64,000 nucleotides of DNA from CAYXDO01 sp964463485 (GCA_964463485.1 CAYXDO010000009.1:1-64000); one strand, 5' to 3'; counted from the first letter of the stretch, positions 1 through 9,142 are shown. The notes: a model not told the origin generated them from the letters alone. Made by a program: numbers and translations.

Positions 1-199
1 ACAAACCCAACCCGGCCGAAAACGCCATCCACCGAAGCACCAACATTCTATAGCTCACTGGAGGTGGACGATCCGGAATGAAATAGGCGCAGATCCGCAC
101 ACCGATCAATCGCCGCAAGTCAGCGTTCTATCTGTTCTTTTTCGACCAACTCCCCGCAGCGCACTCAGATCCAGGCCCGGCTGCACCCGAGGCAATCAT

Positions 200-832
200 T
201 CAATACGACTCGATCCGAGCTCGGCCAGTAACCACATCGAGAGTCGTCTGATCGAGCACGCCGTGGGTGAACGAGATTCCAGCGGCAGTGGTCGCCGTGG
301 TGGCAGTCTCCGACCCCGGGTCGAGGCACTCGAAAATGTCGCAGCCGGCGGAGCAACTCTCGGGGCAAACTCGGTATCGATAGCGGAAGGTCCGCTGCGA
401 GAGGAAAGTCTGTTTGGCCAGTGGAATCTTACTCAGGTACCTTGGAACGAGATCCTCGAGAGAGTCTGGGTATCGGTGCTGCTGCCTTCGGTAATCGATG
501 AGTGCGACACGAATATCCTGAGCCCTGCTGAGTGCTGTCACGTCCCGCAGACGGCTGAGCGAGGTCGACGCCAGGATGACGACGAGCCACAGGAGCATCC
601 CAAGCAACCATGACTTCCAGCTCCGGTCGGAGTGTCGTACCAAGACTTTCCACACCAAGGCGCCGATGGCGCCGGCACCGTAGACGACCCCCGACAGGAG
701 GCCGAACAGGGAGGCTTCGACGTTCCAGCCGAGCACGGCGATGACACCGGCCGCGGCCGCTCCGATCAGCGCTAGCCAGGGCGGTCGCATCTTGGCAGTG
801 TCCGGGGACTTACCTTTTGGCTCGTTTTGCAT
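200..832 (-). CDS. Membrane protein with pseudopilin-like periplasmic segment
   Basis: I do not recognise the family. From the ATG at 832 it is 210 residues. Three hydrophobic segments (about residues 18-35, 41-61 and 72-90) are followed by a soluble part that begins with a YRRQQHRYPDSLEDLVP stretch. That resembles the Y-x(n)-YP-x-SLEEL pattern after the N-terminal helix of type II secretion and type IV pilin-like proteins such as GspG. Four Cys lie in the C-terminal part. An in-frame TTG at 862 could add ten residues, but neither start has a clear Shine-Dalgarno site. The gene is divergent from the moxR-like gene, with about 95 bp between them. A true secretion pseudopilin would have one N-terminal helix and a prepilin cleavage site, which I do not see. 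The likeness may only reflect a shared periplasmic fold. Confidence 0.6.
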   Translation of the reverse strand: MQNEPKGKSPDTAKMRPPWLALIGAAAAGVIAVLGWNVEASLFGLLSGVVYGAGAIGALVWKVLVRHSDRSWKSWLLGMLLWLVVILASTSLSRLRDVTALSRAQDIRVALIDYRRQQHRYPDSLEDLVPRYLSKIPLAKQTFLSQRTFRYRYRVCPESCSAGCDIFECLDPGSETATTATTAAGISFTHGVLDQTTLDVVTGRARIESY

Positions 833-927
833 GATTTGGCAGTGGGAGGGAGTGTAGAGCAAATCGACCCGTTCAGATCCGGATTTTCGGCCTTTACCGC
901 TCCCGACCCCCGTCTCATCATTCGGCC

Positions 928-1758
928 ATGGCTTCAGCTCCGCGCTTTTCCGGCGCCAAACAATACATTGCCGATGAAGCGCTTTCGTCGGCGGTGAACG
1001 CGTCGCTCGTGCTCGGGCGACCTTTGCTGGTGAAGGGTGAACCGGGCACGGGCAAGACTATGCTCGCGCGAGCGGTCGCCGAAGCCCTCGAGATGGAGCT
1101 CTCCACGTGGCACATCAAGTCGACGACGAAAGCCATCGAAGGTTTGTACACCTACGATGTGGTTCAGCGGCTGAACGACTCCCGTTTCGGTGACCATGAC
1201 GTCCGAGACTTGCGGCGGTACATTCACCTGGGCCCGCTGGGCAAGGCGCTGACGAGCGACAAGCGCGTGGTGCTCCTGATCGATGAGATCGACAAGGCCG
1301 ACATCGAGTTTCCGAACGACCTCCTTCGAGAGCTGGACGAGATGAGCTTCACGATTCCGGAGCTCGACAAGACTCATGTAGCGACTCACCGCCCGGCGAT
1401 GATCATCACCTCGAACGCAGAGAAGGAGCTTCCAGATGCGTTTCTTCGCCGCTGCGTCTTTCATTACATCGAGTTTCCCGATCGGGAGCGGCTGCTCTCG
1501 ATCGTGAAGGTGCACCATCCCGAGCTCGGCACGCAGCTCGTCGCCGCGGCGATGGAGCGATTTTTTCGAGTGCGGGCCGTCGATGGCTTGCGGAAGCGTC
1601 CGTCCACCTCGGAGTTCCTCGATTGGCTGGTGGTGCTGGCTCACTCGGGCATCGCGCCGCAGGATTTGGCGAAGGGTCTGCCGTTCGCAGGTGTCCTCGT
1701 GAAGCAAGAGGGGGACATGGACTTGGTGGACCGGCTGCGTGCTCGCGGGATGTCGTGA
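928..1758 (+). CDS. MoxR-family AAA+ ATPase
   Basis: MoxR ATPases are chaperone-like AAA+ proteins that usually act with a von Willebrand A (VWA) partner on metal centres or protein complexes. The 276-residue length is typical. Walker A is GEPGTGKT (residues 37-44), Walker B is VVLLIDE (114-120), and a sensor-1 TSNAEKELPDAFLRR segment is followed by a C-terminal lid domain. The next gene starts three bases after the stop and encodes a CoxE-like VWA protein, the classic partner, so the two are almost certainly one operon. No carbon monoxide dehydrogenase or methanol dehydrogenase genes are nearby, so the client cannot be named from context. The ATG at 928 fits the family start but lacks a strong ribosome-binding site. 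Confidence 0.93.
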   Translation: MASAPRFSGAKQYIADEALSSAVNASLVLGRPLLVKGEPGTGKTMLARAVAEALEMELSTWHIKSTTKAIEGLYTYDVVQRLNDSRFGDHDVRDLRRYIHLGPLGKALTSDKRVVLLIDEIDKADIEFPNDLLRELDEMSFTIPELDKTHVATHRPAMIITSNAEKELPDAFLRRCVFHYIEFPDRERLLSIVKVHHPELGTQLVAAAMERFFRVRAVDGLRKRPSTSEFLDWLVVLAHSGIAPQDLAKGLPFAGVLVKQEGDMDLVDRLRARGMS

Positions 1759-1761
1759 TCG

Positions 1762-2913
1762 ATGTTCGACCGATTTCTCTACAACCTACGGGCTCAGGGC
1801 TTGCGGGTCGGGCTCTCCGAGTGGCTTCGTTTTCTCGAAGCGCTGGAAAAGGGTCTGGCGAGCGACCTCGAGTCGCTCTACCCACTCGGACGCTCTCTGT
1901 TGGTGCACAGCGAAGTCAGTTACGACGACTACGACCTCGCGTTCAGCGCCACCTTCGGCAAAGGCAAGTTGGACCCTCTTCTGGTCGAGGAGATGAAACG
2001 CTGGTTGGCCAGCATGAAGGCGTTCGACCCGTCGCGTCCACCGGGGCAGCATGATTTCGAGAGTCTGGAGAAGCTGCTGGAGGCGATGAAGAGGACGCTC
2101 GAAGAGCAGACTGAGGAACACGACGGAGGAAATCGCTGGATTGGAACGGGGGGGACCTCACCGTATGGCACCGGTGGCCGGGCCAACATGGGTTTGCAGC
2201 TCGGTGAAGGGGGCGGTGGTCGTTCGGGCGTGCGGTTGGCCGACGAGCGGCGGTGGCAGAACTATCGAACCGATCTGACGCTCGGCGTTCGGGACTTCAA
2301 AGTGGCGCTTCGGGCGCTCCGCAACCTGATTCGTGAGGGGCGCGAGGTTTTGGACCTCGACGAGACGATCGACGAGACGGCGCGCAACGCTGGCGACATC
2401 GAGCTCGTGATGGGTAAGGAGCGGCGAAATCGGGTTCGCGTCGCGCTGTTCATGGACACGGGCGGTTCGATGGCGCCTCACACGGAGCTCGTCTCACAGC
2501 TCTTCACCGCGGCGACGGAGACGAAGACCTTCAAGACGTTCGAGTCGTATTATTTTCACAATTGTGTCTACCAGTGGCTTTACAGCGACTACGAAACCTA
2601 CACGCGCGTCCCTTCGGACGAAGTACTCAGGAAGCTCACGCCCGATCATCGCCTGATCTTCGTGGGTGATGCGTCGATGGCGCCTTGGGAGCTCTTCACC
2701 GCGGCGACGACGCTCGGGCGGCCGGCACCGTCGGGCTTGGATCGGCTCAGGGCCTTCAAGGAGCATTGTCCGGCGAGCATCTGGCTCAACCCGGATCCGG
2801 AGCGTTTCTGGGATCATCCCACCGTCTCGGCCATCAAGAGTGTGTTTCCGATGCATCCGCTGACCGTCGCTGGCATGAAAAAGGCGATCGAGTTTCTTCG
2901 AGCGCCGCGTTGA
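1762..2913 (+). CDS. CoxE-like VWA domain protein
   Basis: This is a cytoplasmic VWA-domain protein of the CoxE/YehP-like group, 383 residues. The N-terminal helical half (1-115) leads into a Gly-rich, low-complexity stretch (about 121-155). The VWA domain follows with its metal-ion-dependent adhesion site as FMDTGGSM (Asp232, Ser236). The third MIDAS position is Gly rather than Ser, a form I know from CoxE-like proteins, so I do not read it as inactivation. The gene starts three bases after the MoxR-type ATPase gene, and the pair probably works as an ATPase/VWA module that remodels or matures a client complex. It converges on rplL, with a repeat-bearing gap of 301 bp between them. Confidence 0.88.
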   Translation: MFDRFLYNLRAQGLRVGLSEWLRFLEALEKGLASDLESLYPLGRSLLVHSEVSYDDYDLAFSATFGKGKLDPLLVEEMKRWLASMKAFDPSRPPGQHDFESLEKLLEAMKRTLEEQTEEHDGGNRWIGTGGTSPYGTGGRANMGLQLGEGGGGRSGVRLADERRWQNYRTDLTLGVRDFKVALRALRNLIREGREVLDLDETIDETARNAGDIELVMGKERRNRVRVALFMDTGGSMAPHTELVSQLFTAATETKTFKTFESYYFHNCVYQWLYSDYETYTRVPSDEVLRKLTPDHRLIFVGDASMAPWELFTAATTLGRPAPSGLDRLRAFKEHCPASIWLNPDPERFWDHPTVSAIKSVFPMHPLTVAGMKKAIEFLRAPR

Positions 2914-3061
2914 TTTGCCACTCGACTCCCGAGGCGAAATTCAGATCGGCCCGGCCGAGAGTATGAGTTGCGAGGGCATCGCCAAGTCACTCCCGCGGGT
3001 CCTTGGAGACTTCCTGACGACGGACCGCGCGAACGTATCGAGTCGATTCGCGGTCGCCTCG

Positions 3062-3164
3062 GTTGGAAAGCTGTGCGTGGAGAGCCGCAGGCAAGATGCC
3101 TGCGGTCCCAGGGTTGGAAGGCTTGTCGTGGAGAGCCGCAGGCAAGATGCCTGCGGGCCCGGGG
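3062..3164. repeat. Two copies of a palindromic intergenic repeat
   Basis: Two ~51-bp direct repeats lie tail to tail between the convergent VWA gene and rplL (gap 2914-3214; I see nothing else in it). Each contains a perfect hairpin with 9-bp arms CCGCAGGCA and TGCCTGCGG around an AGA loop, at 3085-3105 and 3136-3156, flanked by GTGGAGAG on the left and a CCC(A/G)GG box on the right. The same hairpin core recurs at 15985-16005 and 16137-16157, and a decayed inverted copy sits near 42100. No U-tract follows either hairpin, so they are not standard terminators, although they may stop RNA decay or transcription here. Confidence 0.85.
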
Positions 3165-3214
3165 TAGGAAAGGAAAGGCCAGGATAGGAAAGGGACGCGT
3201 GCGGTCCCAGGGGG

Positions 3215-3592
3215 TCACTTGATCTCGACCTTGGCTCCGGCCTTTTCCATCTGCTCCTTGATCTTGGCGGCGTCGTCTTTGCTGATGGCCTCCTTGATGG
3301 GCTTCGGAACTCCATCGACGAGGTCTTTGGCCTCCTTGAGGCCCAGGCCGGTGATCGCGCGGACTTCTTTGATCACGCCGATCTTGTTGGCGCCGAAGTC
3401 GGTGAGGATGACGTCGAACTCGGTCTTCTCCTCGACCGGAGCGGCCGCGGCCACGGGCGCGGCCATCATCATGCCGCCGCCGCCGGACGCGGCCTTGACG
3501 CCCCACTTCTCTTCGAGCTTCTTCACGAGCTCGGCTGCTTCGACGACGGTGAGCGCCGAAAGGTCGTCCGCGATTTTCTGAAGGTCTCCCAT
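3215..3592 (-). CDS. rplL: 50S ribosomal protein L7/L12
   Basis: L7/L12 forms the ribosomal stalk that recruits and activates translational GTPases. The start is the ATG at 3592 ([14 protein letters not shown]), because a GGAGGA site lies 7-8 bases upstream and 125 residues is the usual length; the longer open frame upstream is not part of the protein. It shows the N-terminal dimerisation helix, the Ala/Pro/Gly-rich hinge (about residues 38-58) and the conserved C-terminal domain ending KAGAKVEIK. It is the last gene of the secE-nusG-rplKAJL series. rpoB, which normally follows, is absent: a convergent VWA gene sits there instead. Confidence 0.97.
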   Translation of the reverse strand: MGDLQKIADDLSALTVVEAAELVKKLEEKWGVKAASGGGGMMMAAPVAAAAPVEEKTEFDVILTDFGANKIGVIKEVRAITGLGLKEAKDLVDGVPKPIKEAISKDDAAKIKEQMEKAGAKVEIK

Positions 3593-3657
3593 TTTCAATT
3601 CCTCCGCCGGATCGAAGCCGGCTGTAGTCCATTCCAACGGTTTCGCCGAAGCGAAAC

Positions 3658-4191
3658 TCAGTTGCCCTTTTCTTTGTCGACTTTGGCTTGCAGCACGCCC
3701 GCGAGGTGCGACCCCGGAGCGTTGATCTGCGCGAGCAGTTTCTGCGCGGGCGCGTTGATCACGCCGAGCAGCTGAGCGCGGGCCTCGTCGAGCGTGGGCA
3801 GCGACGCCATCACCTCGAGAGCCTTCGCGTCGCCGATGACGTCCTGATTGACGAAGCCGGACTTCACCTTGAGCTTGTCGAACTTCTTCGCGAGCTCTTG
3901 CGTGACCTTGCCCAGCTTCCCGTACTCCTCGGAGTAGAGGAGCAGGATCGCAGACGTATTCTTGAGCGACTTGCCCAGTGCTTCGCGGCCCGTACCTTGG
4001 AGCGCCCGCCTCAACAGCGTGTTCTTGGCGACCCTGTAGTCGACTCCGACCTCGCGAAGTTTTCTCCGAATTTCGGAGACATCCTTCACTTTGAGGCCGG
4101 CATGGTCGGCGACGAGCGCGGCTTTCGACCGCGAAACTCTACCCGCGAGATCGGCAAGGACCTTTTCCTTGGTCTCGCGCGACATCGGCAT
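3658..4191 (-). CDS. rplJ: 50S ribosomal protein L10
   Basis: L10 anchors the L7/L12 dimers to the stalk base and in many bacteria represses its own operon. The 177-residue protein has the typical N-terminal RNA-binding domain ([21 protein letters not shown], then [11 protein letters not shown]) and a C-terminal helix for L12 dimers. The start at 4191 follows a clean GGAGG site. It lies 65 bp upstream of rplL and about 199 bp downstream of rplA, in the position of the usual L10 leader. Confidence 0.97.
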   Translation of the reverse strand: MPMSRETKEKVLADLAGRVSRSKAALVADHAGLKVKDVSEIRRKLREVGVDYRVAKNTLLRRALQGTGREALGKSLKNTSAILLLYSEEYGKLGKVTQELAKKFDKLKVKSGFVNQDVIGDAKALEVMASLPTLDEARAQLLGVINAPAQKLLAQINAPGSHLAGVLQAKVDKEKGN

Positions 4192-4358
4192 ACGAATAAC
4201 CTCCTTCCGCGAGGAAGCCCTCGCGGTGTAATGAGTACGCCTTTCGACGCACTCCGCTCACGTTCGGAGGCCAGTGACGCGTACGCCTCGGGCCGTCTCG
4301 GCGGGCGATTTTTAGGGCGACCTCGTCGCCACCCGCTGTCTCCGACGTGAAAGAACCA

Positions 4359-4379
4359 CTCTCCGCATGCGGCGGAGAG
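4359..4379 (-). promoter_or_regulatory. Hairpin in the rplA-rplJ spacer (possible attenuator or processing site)
   Basis: Just after rplA there is a perfect 8-bp stem, CTCTCCGC/GCGGAGAG, with a 5-nt loop, read on the minus strand and followed by TGGTTCTTTC. It lies at the head of the ~199-bp leader of rplJ, a place where many bacteria have an L10-binding leader or a processing/attenuation signal. The U content behind the stem is weak, so read-through is likely. Function is inferred from position only. Confidence 0.45.
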
Positions 4380-4390
4380 AACTCACAAAC

Positions 4391-5083
4391 TCACTTGATC
4401 CAGCCCGACGAATCGACCTTCACGCCCGGACCCATCGTCGAGCTGATGGTGACGGATCGCATGTACGTGCCCTTGGCGCTGGCCGGCTTGGCACGAGCGA
4501 GAGCTTCCATCACGGTCGAGAGGTTGGCCTCGAGCTTTTCGGGATCGAAAGAGACCTTCCCGATCGGGCACTGCACGATTCCCGCCTTCTCGGTTCGGTA
4601 CTGGACCTTGCCGCCCTTGCTGTCTGAGACGGCCTTCCCGATTTCGGTGGTTACCGTGCCGGTCTTCGGGTTGGGCATGAGCCCACGAGGGCCGAGGACG
4701 CGGCCTAGGCGGCCGACGAGCGCCATCATGTCGGGCGTGGCGATCGCGACGTCGAAGTCGAGGAAGCCTTCCTGAACCTTTTGGACCAGGTCTTCGGCGC
4801 CGACCGCGTCTGCTCCGGCTTCTCGCGCTTCCTTCTGCTTGTCGCCGCGGCAGAACACGGCCACGCGCTTCGTCTTGCCCACGCCGTGCGGCAGCACGAC
4901 CGCGCCGCGGATCATTTGGTCCGCATGGCGCGGATCGACGCCGAGCCTTACGGCCACGTCGATGTTCTCCTCGAACTTCGCGGTCGAGAGCTCCTTCACG
5001 AGCTTCACGGCCTCGATCGGTGAGTAGCGCTTGGTGCGATCGATCTTCTCGATCTTGGCGAGGTACTTCTTGCCTCTCTTCAT
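4391..5083 (-). CDS. rplA: 50S ribosomal protein L1
   Basis: L1 forms the mobile stalk at the ribosomal E site. The 230-residue length and conserved parts are typical: [15 protein letters not shown] at the N-terminus, the two-domain core with [10 protein letters not shown] and [16 protein letters not shown], and a C-terminal MGPGVKVD. The start ATG at 5083 is preceded by GGAGGT on the minus strand. It follows rplK after ~121 bp, a wider spacing than in many operons, so an internal promoter or an L1-binding site is possible. Confidence 0.97.
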   Translation of the reverse strand: MKRGKKYLAKIEKIDRTKRYSPIEAVKLVKELSTAKFEENIDVAVRLGVDPRHADQMIRGAVVLPHGVGKTKRVAVFCRGDKQKEAREAGADAVGAEDLVQKVQEGFLDFDVAIATPDMMALVGRLGRVLGPRGLMPNPKTGTVTTEIGKAVSDSKGGKVQYRTEKAGIVQCPIGKVSFDPEKLEANLSTVMEALARAKPASAKGTYMRSVTISSTMGPGVKVDSSGWIK

Positions 5084-5204
5084 GTTGACCTCCGGTCGTT
5101 CAAACGGCCCGAGTCGAGCTCACCATCCAGGTAAAGCTTCGTTCGACGGCCTCCGACCTCACGATCACCGAGCGCATGGCTCGGCGATGAACTTGTCGAC
5201 ACAT

Positions 5205-5654
5205 TCAACCGATGACGTCGATCCCCATGGAACGCGCCGTGCCGGCGATGATCTTCGCACCCGCATCGGCGTCGTAGCAGTTGAGATCGGTGAGCTTGGC
5301 CGCCGCGATCTCTTTGCACTGCTGCATCGTGATCTTGCCGACCTTGATCTTGCCGGGAGCGGTCGAGCCCGAGGCGGGCTTGCGATTCAAGTGCAAGCCG
5401 ATGGCCTTCTTCACCAGGATCGACGCCGGCGGTGTCTTGGTGATGAAGCTGAAGCTGCGATCCGAGTAGACCGTGATCAAGACCGGGATGATGAGGTTCT
5501 CGGCCGCTTTGTCCTGCGTGCGAGCGTTGAACTCCTTGCAGAACTGCATGATGTTCACGCCGTGTTGGCCGAGGGAGGGGCCTACGGGCGGAGCAGGATT
5601 GGCCTTGCCGGCCGGCACCTGCAGCTTGATCGTGGTCATTATCTTCTTGGCCAT
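5205..5654 (-). CDS. rplK: 50S ribosomal protein L11
   Basis: L11 binds the GTPase-associated centre of 23S rRNA. The protein has 149 residues with the Pro-rich N-terminal domain ([21 protein letters not shown]) and the C-terminal rRNA-binding domain. The ATG at 5654 follows a GGAG site. It lies 126 bp after nusG, in the conserved nusG-rplK-rplA order. Confidence 0.97.
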   Translation of the reverse strand: MAKKIMTTIKLQVPAGKANPAPPVGPSLGQHGVNIMQFCKEFNARTQDKAAENLIIPVLITVYSDRSFSFITKTPPASILVKKAIGLHLNRKPASGSTAPGKIKVGKITMQQCKEIAAAKLTDLNCYDADAGAKIIAGTARSMGIDVIG

Positions 5655-5780
5655 GGATTTTCTCCGCTAGACGCGTCGGCGGCGTCTAAGAGAAGTCAGC
5701 CGACGGGTCAAGCAATTTCGTTGATCGTCCTCTGCGCTCAGACTCGTAGTGCTCGCCTCTGATACGAATCCTCGGTCGGC

Positions 5781-6404
5781 TCACGCGATGATCTTCTCGA
5801 CTTGGGTGAACTCGAGCTCCACGGGAGTGGCGCGACCGAAGATTGACACGAGCACACGGAGCTTCTGCTTCCCTTCGAGGACCTCCTCGACGGTTCCGTT
5901 GAAGCTCGCGAAAGGCCCATCGACGACCCGCACTTTTTCACCTTCGTAGAACTCGAGCCTCGGCTTGCTGACCATGGTGCCCTGCTCGACTTGGTTGAGC
6001 AGGCGGTCGATGTCGGCGTCCTTCACAGGCGTGGGATTGGTCGAGTTGCCGACGAAGCCCGTGACCTTCGGGGTGTTCTTGACGAGGTGCCAGCTGCGTT
6101 TGTCGAGCTGCATCTCGACGACCATGTACCCAGGAAACCACTTCCGCTTCGTCTTTCGCTTGGCGCCGTGGATCACTTCGGTGACCTCTTCGGTCGGGAC
6201 GAGCACGCGGCCGAACATCTCCTCGAGGCCCTCGAGCTTGATGCGCTCCTCGAGGCTTCGTTTGGCCTGCTGCTCGAAGCCGGAGTACGTGTGCACCACG
6301 TACCACTTCAGCTTGGGATTGCGAGGAGCCGGAGCCTGCGGGGGCTGCTTCGGAAGGTCGGGCTGATCGTCTTCGCCCTCGGGCCGGATCTCTTCGTTTG
6401 ACAT
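5781..6404 (-). CDS. nusG: Transcription termination/antitermination protein NusG
   Basis: NusG binds RNA polymerase to reduce pausing and links it to Rho or to the ribosome. The 207-residue protein starts with an acidic, Pro-rich extension of about 30 residues before the NGN domain ([14 protein letters not shown]). The C-terminal KOW domain contains [27 protein letters not shown] site precedes the ATG at 6404. secE lies 33 bp upstream, the standard neighbour. Confidence 0.97.
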   Translation of the reverse strand: MSNEEIRPEGEDDQPDLPKQPPQAPAPRNPKLKWYVVHTYSGFEQQAKRSLEERIKLEGLEEMFGRVLVPTEEVTEVIHGAKRKTKRKWFPGYMVVEMQLDKRSWHLVKNTPKVTGFVGNSTNPTPVKDADIDRLLNQVEQGTMVSKPRLEFYEGEKVRVVDGPFASFNGTVEEVLEGKQKLRVLVSIFGRATPVELEFTQVEKIIA

Positions 6405-6437
6405 GGTGTGGACCTCGAAACCGCGCGAGCGCGCAGG

Positions 6438-6854
6438 CTACTTGTAGATGACGCCGGTGATCTGAGCCCAGACCTGATCGTAGAACCACATGATCCCAGC
6501 CATCAACAAGGCGGTCACGATCACGACTCTCGTGTGAACGTAGGTTTCTTCGCGGGTCGGCCAGGTGACTTTCTTGAGCTCACCGACGACCTCCGCAGAG
6601 AACTGCATGAGCTTCTCGTGTCGATACGCCGCGAAGGTGAGCCCACCGGCGGCGAACACACCGATCAACGTCGAGACCTTGAAGTTGGATCCGAGGATAG
6701 CCGGATCACCGACGCCCGCCGTCTCGAGGACCAGCCCGAGGAACTTGGCGAGAGTCACCCAGGTGATGACTCCGATGATGAGGTACGCGGTGACGACGTA
6801 CCTTTGAACCCCCAACGGAGCCGCAGTGCTTTGGACCGCCTGATCGCCTTCCAC
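6438..6854 (-). CDS. secE: Preprotein translocase subunit SecE (long form)
   Basis: SecE clamps SecY in the Sec translocon. Its conserved C-terminal part is present: an amphipathic helix with GELKKVTWPTREET and the last membrane helix. At 138 residues it is longer than the ~60-residue minimal form and carries two extra N-terminal membrane segments, like the enterobacterial three-helix SecE. I chose the GTG at 6854 because GGAGGA lies only three bases before it on the minus strand. It follows tRNA-Trp, as in many Proteobacteria. Confidence 0.93.
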   Translation of the reverse strand: MEGDQAVQSTAAPLGVQRYVVTAYLIIGVITWVTLAKFLGLVLETAGVGDPAILGSNFKVSTLIGVFAAGGLTFAAYRHEKLMQFSAEVVGELKKVTWPTREETYVHTRVVIVTALLMAGIMWFYDQVWAQITGVIYK

Positions 6855-6906
6855 GAATCCTCCAAATCCCTTCGCCGGCTCACCTTGCGCAAGGGCGAGC
6901 CGAGCT

Positions 6907-6979
6907 CAGGGCAGGAGGGACTCGAACCCCCATCCTACGGATTTGGAATCCGCCGCTCTACCATTAGAGCTACTGCCCT
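6907..6979 (-). tRNA. tRNA-Trp (anticodon CCA)
   Basis: A 73-nt cloverleaf with acceptor AGGGCAG/CTGCCCT, anticodon stem GCGGA/TCCGT and loop TTCCAAA (anticodon CCA). The T-loop is the standard TTCGAGT. The 3' CCA is not encoded. It sits just upstream of secE, the usual trpT-secE arrangement. Confidence 0.96.
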
Positions 6980-6982
6980 ATA

Positions 6983-7055
6983 AGCCCACAACCAGACTCG
7001 AACTGGTGACCTCCTCCTTACCAAGGAGGTGCTCTACCACCTGAGCTATGTGGGC
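6983..7055 (-). tRNA. tRNA-Thr (anticodon GGT)
   Basis: Cloverleaf with acceptor GCCCACA/TGTGGGC, anticodon stem CCTCC/GGAGG and loop TTGGTAA. Anticodon GGT reads ACC/ACU. In many bacteria this tRNA lies directly before tuf; here only three bases separate it from tRNA-Trp. Confidence 0.96.
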
Positions 7056-7068
7056 GCGCAGAATACAG

Positions 7069-7141
<73 letters not shown>

Positions 7142-7302
7142 AGTCGCTGGGCCCGAGCCGCGCTCAAAACCCACTCAAACTCAAGTCAAACCAAAACAAA
7201 AAACGAACTCAACGAAACCACCTAACTCAAAAACGCTCAAGTCCTAACAACGTATCCAACAAAACCCGCGCCTTCATTCGGCGCCGAGCGGCAAGCGCTC
7301 GC

Positions 7303-7386
7303 TGGAGGGAGGAGGATTCGAACCTCCGAAGCACGGTGTGCGCCAGATTTACAGTCTGGTCCCTTTGGCCTCTCGGGCATCCCTCC
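7303..7386 (-). tRNA. tRNA-Tyr (anticodon GTA)
   Basis: An 84-nt class II tRNA with a long variable arm, acceptor GGAGGGA/TCCCTCC, anticodon stem CCAGA/TCTGG and loop CTGTAAA. Anticodon GTA. About 160 bp of A-rich spacer separate it from tRNA-Gly; I see no gene there. Confidence 0.96.
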
Positions 7387-7403
7387 GTCGTGCCACTCCC
7401 GAC

Positions 7404-7476
7404 AGCTGGCGATCGGACTCGAACCAACAACCGGCTGCTTACAAAGCAGCTGCTCTACCGATTGAGCTACGCCAGC
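7404..7476 (-). tRNA. tRNA-Thr (anticodon TGT)
   Basis: Cloverleaf with acceptor GCTGGCG/CGCCAGC, anticodon stem GCTGC/GCAGC and loop TTTGTAA (anticodon TGT, codons ACA/ACG). It is the first tRNA of the cluster, which matches the thrU-tyrU-glyT-thrT order known from enterics. Confidence 0.96.
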
Positions 7477-7534
7477 GGCGCTCGGGAGCGTCCGAGATAG
7501 GAGAGCCATTCCGTGTTGTCAATAGAATCCGACG

Positions 7535-8329
7535 TCAGCGCCCGCGAGCCACGTGCGTCGCGTAGAGCAAAATCCCTGCGGCCACCGACACATTCAGGCT
7601 GTCGAACGGCCGACCCAAAGGGATCGTCACTCGCTGGTCGCAAGCCTCCGCGACGGATGGTCGCACTCCTGCCCCTTCGCTGCCCAACACCAAAACCCTG
7701 GGGCCGTTCAGGCGGGCCTGAGGCAAAGGGACGCCATCGAGCATCGCAGCGGTTGCCTCGAGCCCGGCGTCGCGGAAGTCGGAAAGGGCGGTTCGGATGT
7801 TGGTCACCCGTGCGACCGGCAGGTGCTCGGCCGCGCCGGCGGAAGCCTTGACCGCCGACGGTGTCAGGCCTGCTGCGCGATGTTTTGGGATCACGACGCC
7901 GTGGGCGCCGAACGCGTGCGCCGAACGAATCACGGCGCCGAGGTTACGGGGGTCTTCGACGCCGTCGAGCGCCACCACGAGCGGCGCTTCCCCGGCCTCC
8001 TCGGCGCGAAGCAGGATCTCCTCGATCGAGGCGTACGTTGGGAGCCCCTCGCGCACGAACGCGAGCACACCTTGCGTTTTGGTGGTCCGCGCCTTTCTCT
8101 CGAGGACCGCGCGCGCGACCTCCTGCACGCGGACACCTCGTTCCTTGGCTACGGCCAGAAGCGATCTCGTCGCCGCTTGATCGCCGCGACTGAGCCAGAG
8201 CGCTTCGAGGCTGCGACCCGCGTTGAGCGCTTCCTTGACCGGTTCGATCCCAAACACCAGGCGAAGCTCACCCGGGGTGTCTGCCTCGCGGTCATTGGGC
8301 CGATCGAAGCGGCGCGATCGCCTCTTCAA
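7535..8329 (-). CDS. rlmB: TrmH-family 23S rRNA 2'-O-methyltransferase (RlmB-type)
   Basis: SpoU/TrmH enzymes methylate ribose 2'-OH using S-adenosylmethionine in a knotted Rossmann fold. This 264-residue protein has the N-terminal substrate-binding domain (FGIEPVKEALNAG) and the three SpoU motifs: DGVEDPRNLGAVIRSAHAFG, LVLGSEGAGVRPSV and IPLGRPFDSLNVSVAAGILLY. The group matches RlmB, which targets G2251 of 23S rRNA, though other rRNA or tRNA targets cannot be excluded. It begins with TTG at 8329, and that codon overlaps the pyrF stop (TTGA), so translation is probably coupled. Confidence 0.9.
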   Translation of the reverse strand: MKRRSRRFDRPNDREADTPGELRLVFGIEPVKEALNAGRSLEALWLSRGDQAATRSLLAVAKERGVRVQEVARAVLERKARTTKTQGVLAFVREGLPTYASIEEILLRAEEAGEAPLVVALDGVEDPRNLGAVIRSAHAFGAHGVVIPKHRAAGLTPSAVKASAGAAEHLPVARVTNIRTALSDFRDAGLEATAAMLDGVPLPQARLNGPRVLVLGSEGAGVRPSVAEACDQRVTIPLGRPFDSLNVSVAAGILLYATHVARGR

Positions 8330-9075
8330 AGGCGCGCCACCGCTGACGCGATCTCTTCCGCGATCGCGGCTGCGGCTTCCTGAGGATTCGGAGCGTCACG
8401 GATCGGACGGCCCACGACGAGGTAGTCGGCCCCCGCCTGGATCGCTTCGCTCGGCGTCATCACACGCGCTTGATCGTCCTGCGGGGAGCCCTTCGGCCGA
8501 ATTCCGGGTGTGACGATCACGATCTCGCTTGGCAGCTTCGCACGCAACGCCGCGACCTCTTGCGCGCTGGCCACGATGCCTCCCGCGCCGTTGGCGACCG
8601 CGAGGCGCGCGAGCCGCAAGCTCGCGGTGGGCACGTCGTCCGAAAAACCGAGCTCACGCACGTCGTCCACGGTGTGGCTGGTCAACAACGTCACACCGAG
8701 CACGAGCGACGGCATCGTTCCAGGAAGGACGCTCATACGCGAGATCTCGGTGACCGCGAGCCGAATCGCCTTGCCGCCCGCGAGCGCGTGGACCGTCAAC
8801 ATACGCACGCGCCGCCGAGCTGCGGCCTTGGCCGCCGCGGCGACGGTGGCCGGAATGTCGTGGAACTTGGTGTCGAGAAAAACCGAAGCGCCCATCCCTG
8901 TCACGAGATCCACGACCATCGGACCCGCTGACGTGAAGAGCTGCGCGCCGATCTTGAAGCTGCCGACGTAAGGAGAGAGCTGTCGCACGAGCCGCTCGGC
9001 GTGATCGAGGTCCGCGACGTCGAGCGCAAAGACCAAGCGATCCTTCGAAGACCGCGGTTTGAATTCAACACCCAA
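8326..9075 (-). CDS. pyrF: Orotidine 5'-phosphate decarboxylase
   Basis: This enzyme makes UMP from OMP in pyrimidine synthesis. Conserved parts are VFALDVADLDHAERLV near the N-terminus, FLDTKFHDIPATVA (the catalytic Asp-x-Lys region) and TPGIRP with a C-terminal VVGRPIRDA phosphate loop. It is the bacterial type, about 249 residues from the TTG at 9075. The start is uncertain: a GTG at 9117 and an ATG at 9144 are in frame upstream, but the divergent small gene begins at 9143. It is coupled to rlmB by a 4-nt overlap. Confidence 0.92.
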   Translation of the reverse strand: MGVEFKPRSSKDRLVFALDVADLDHAERLVRQLSPYVGSFKIGAQLFTSAGPMVVDLVTGMGASVFLDTKFHDIPATVAAAAKAAARRRVRMLTVHALAGGKAIRLAVTEISRMSVLPGTMPSLVLGVTLLTSHTVDDVRELGFSDDVPTASLRLARLAVANGAGGIVASAQEVAALRAKLPSEIVIVTPGIRPKGSPQDDQARVMTPSEAIQAGADYLVVGRPIRDAPNPQEAAAAIAEEIASAVARL

Positions 9076-9142
9076 ATCGGCCGCATGATACAACCATCCG
9101 CAAACGCGTGGGCACACGTCGGCCCGCGTGAGGCCGGCTCGC

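Noticed and set aside
2449..2475. Damaged MIDAS motif in the VWA protein (DTGGS)
   Set aside because: Gly at this position is common in CoxE-like VWA proteins, so no functional loss is claimed.
3085..3156. Rho-independent terminators of the VWA gene or rplL
   Set aside because: The stems are strong but no run of T follows on either strand, and the same hairpin occurs at other non-terminator sites.
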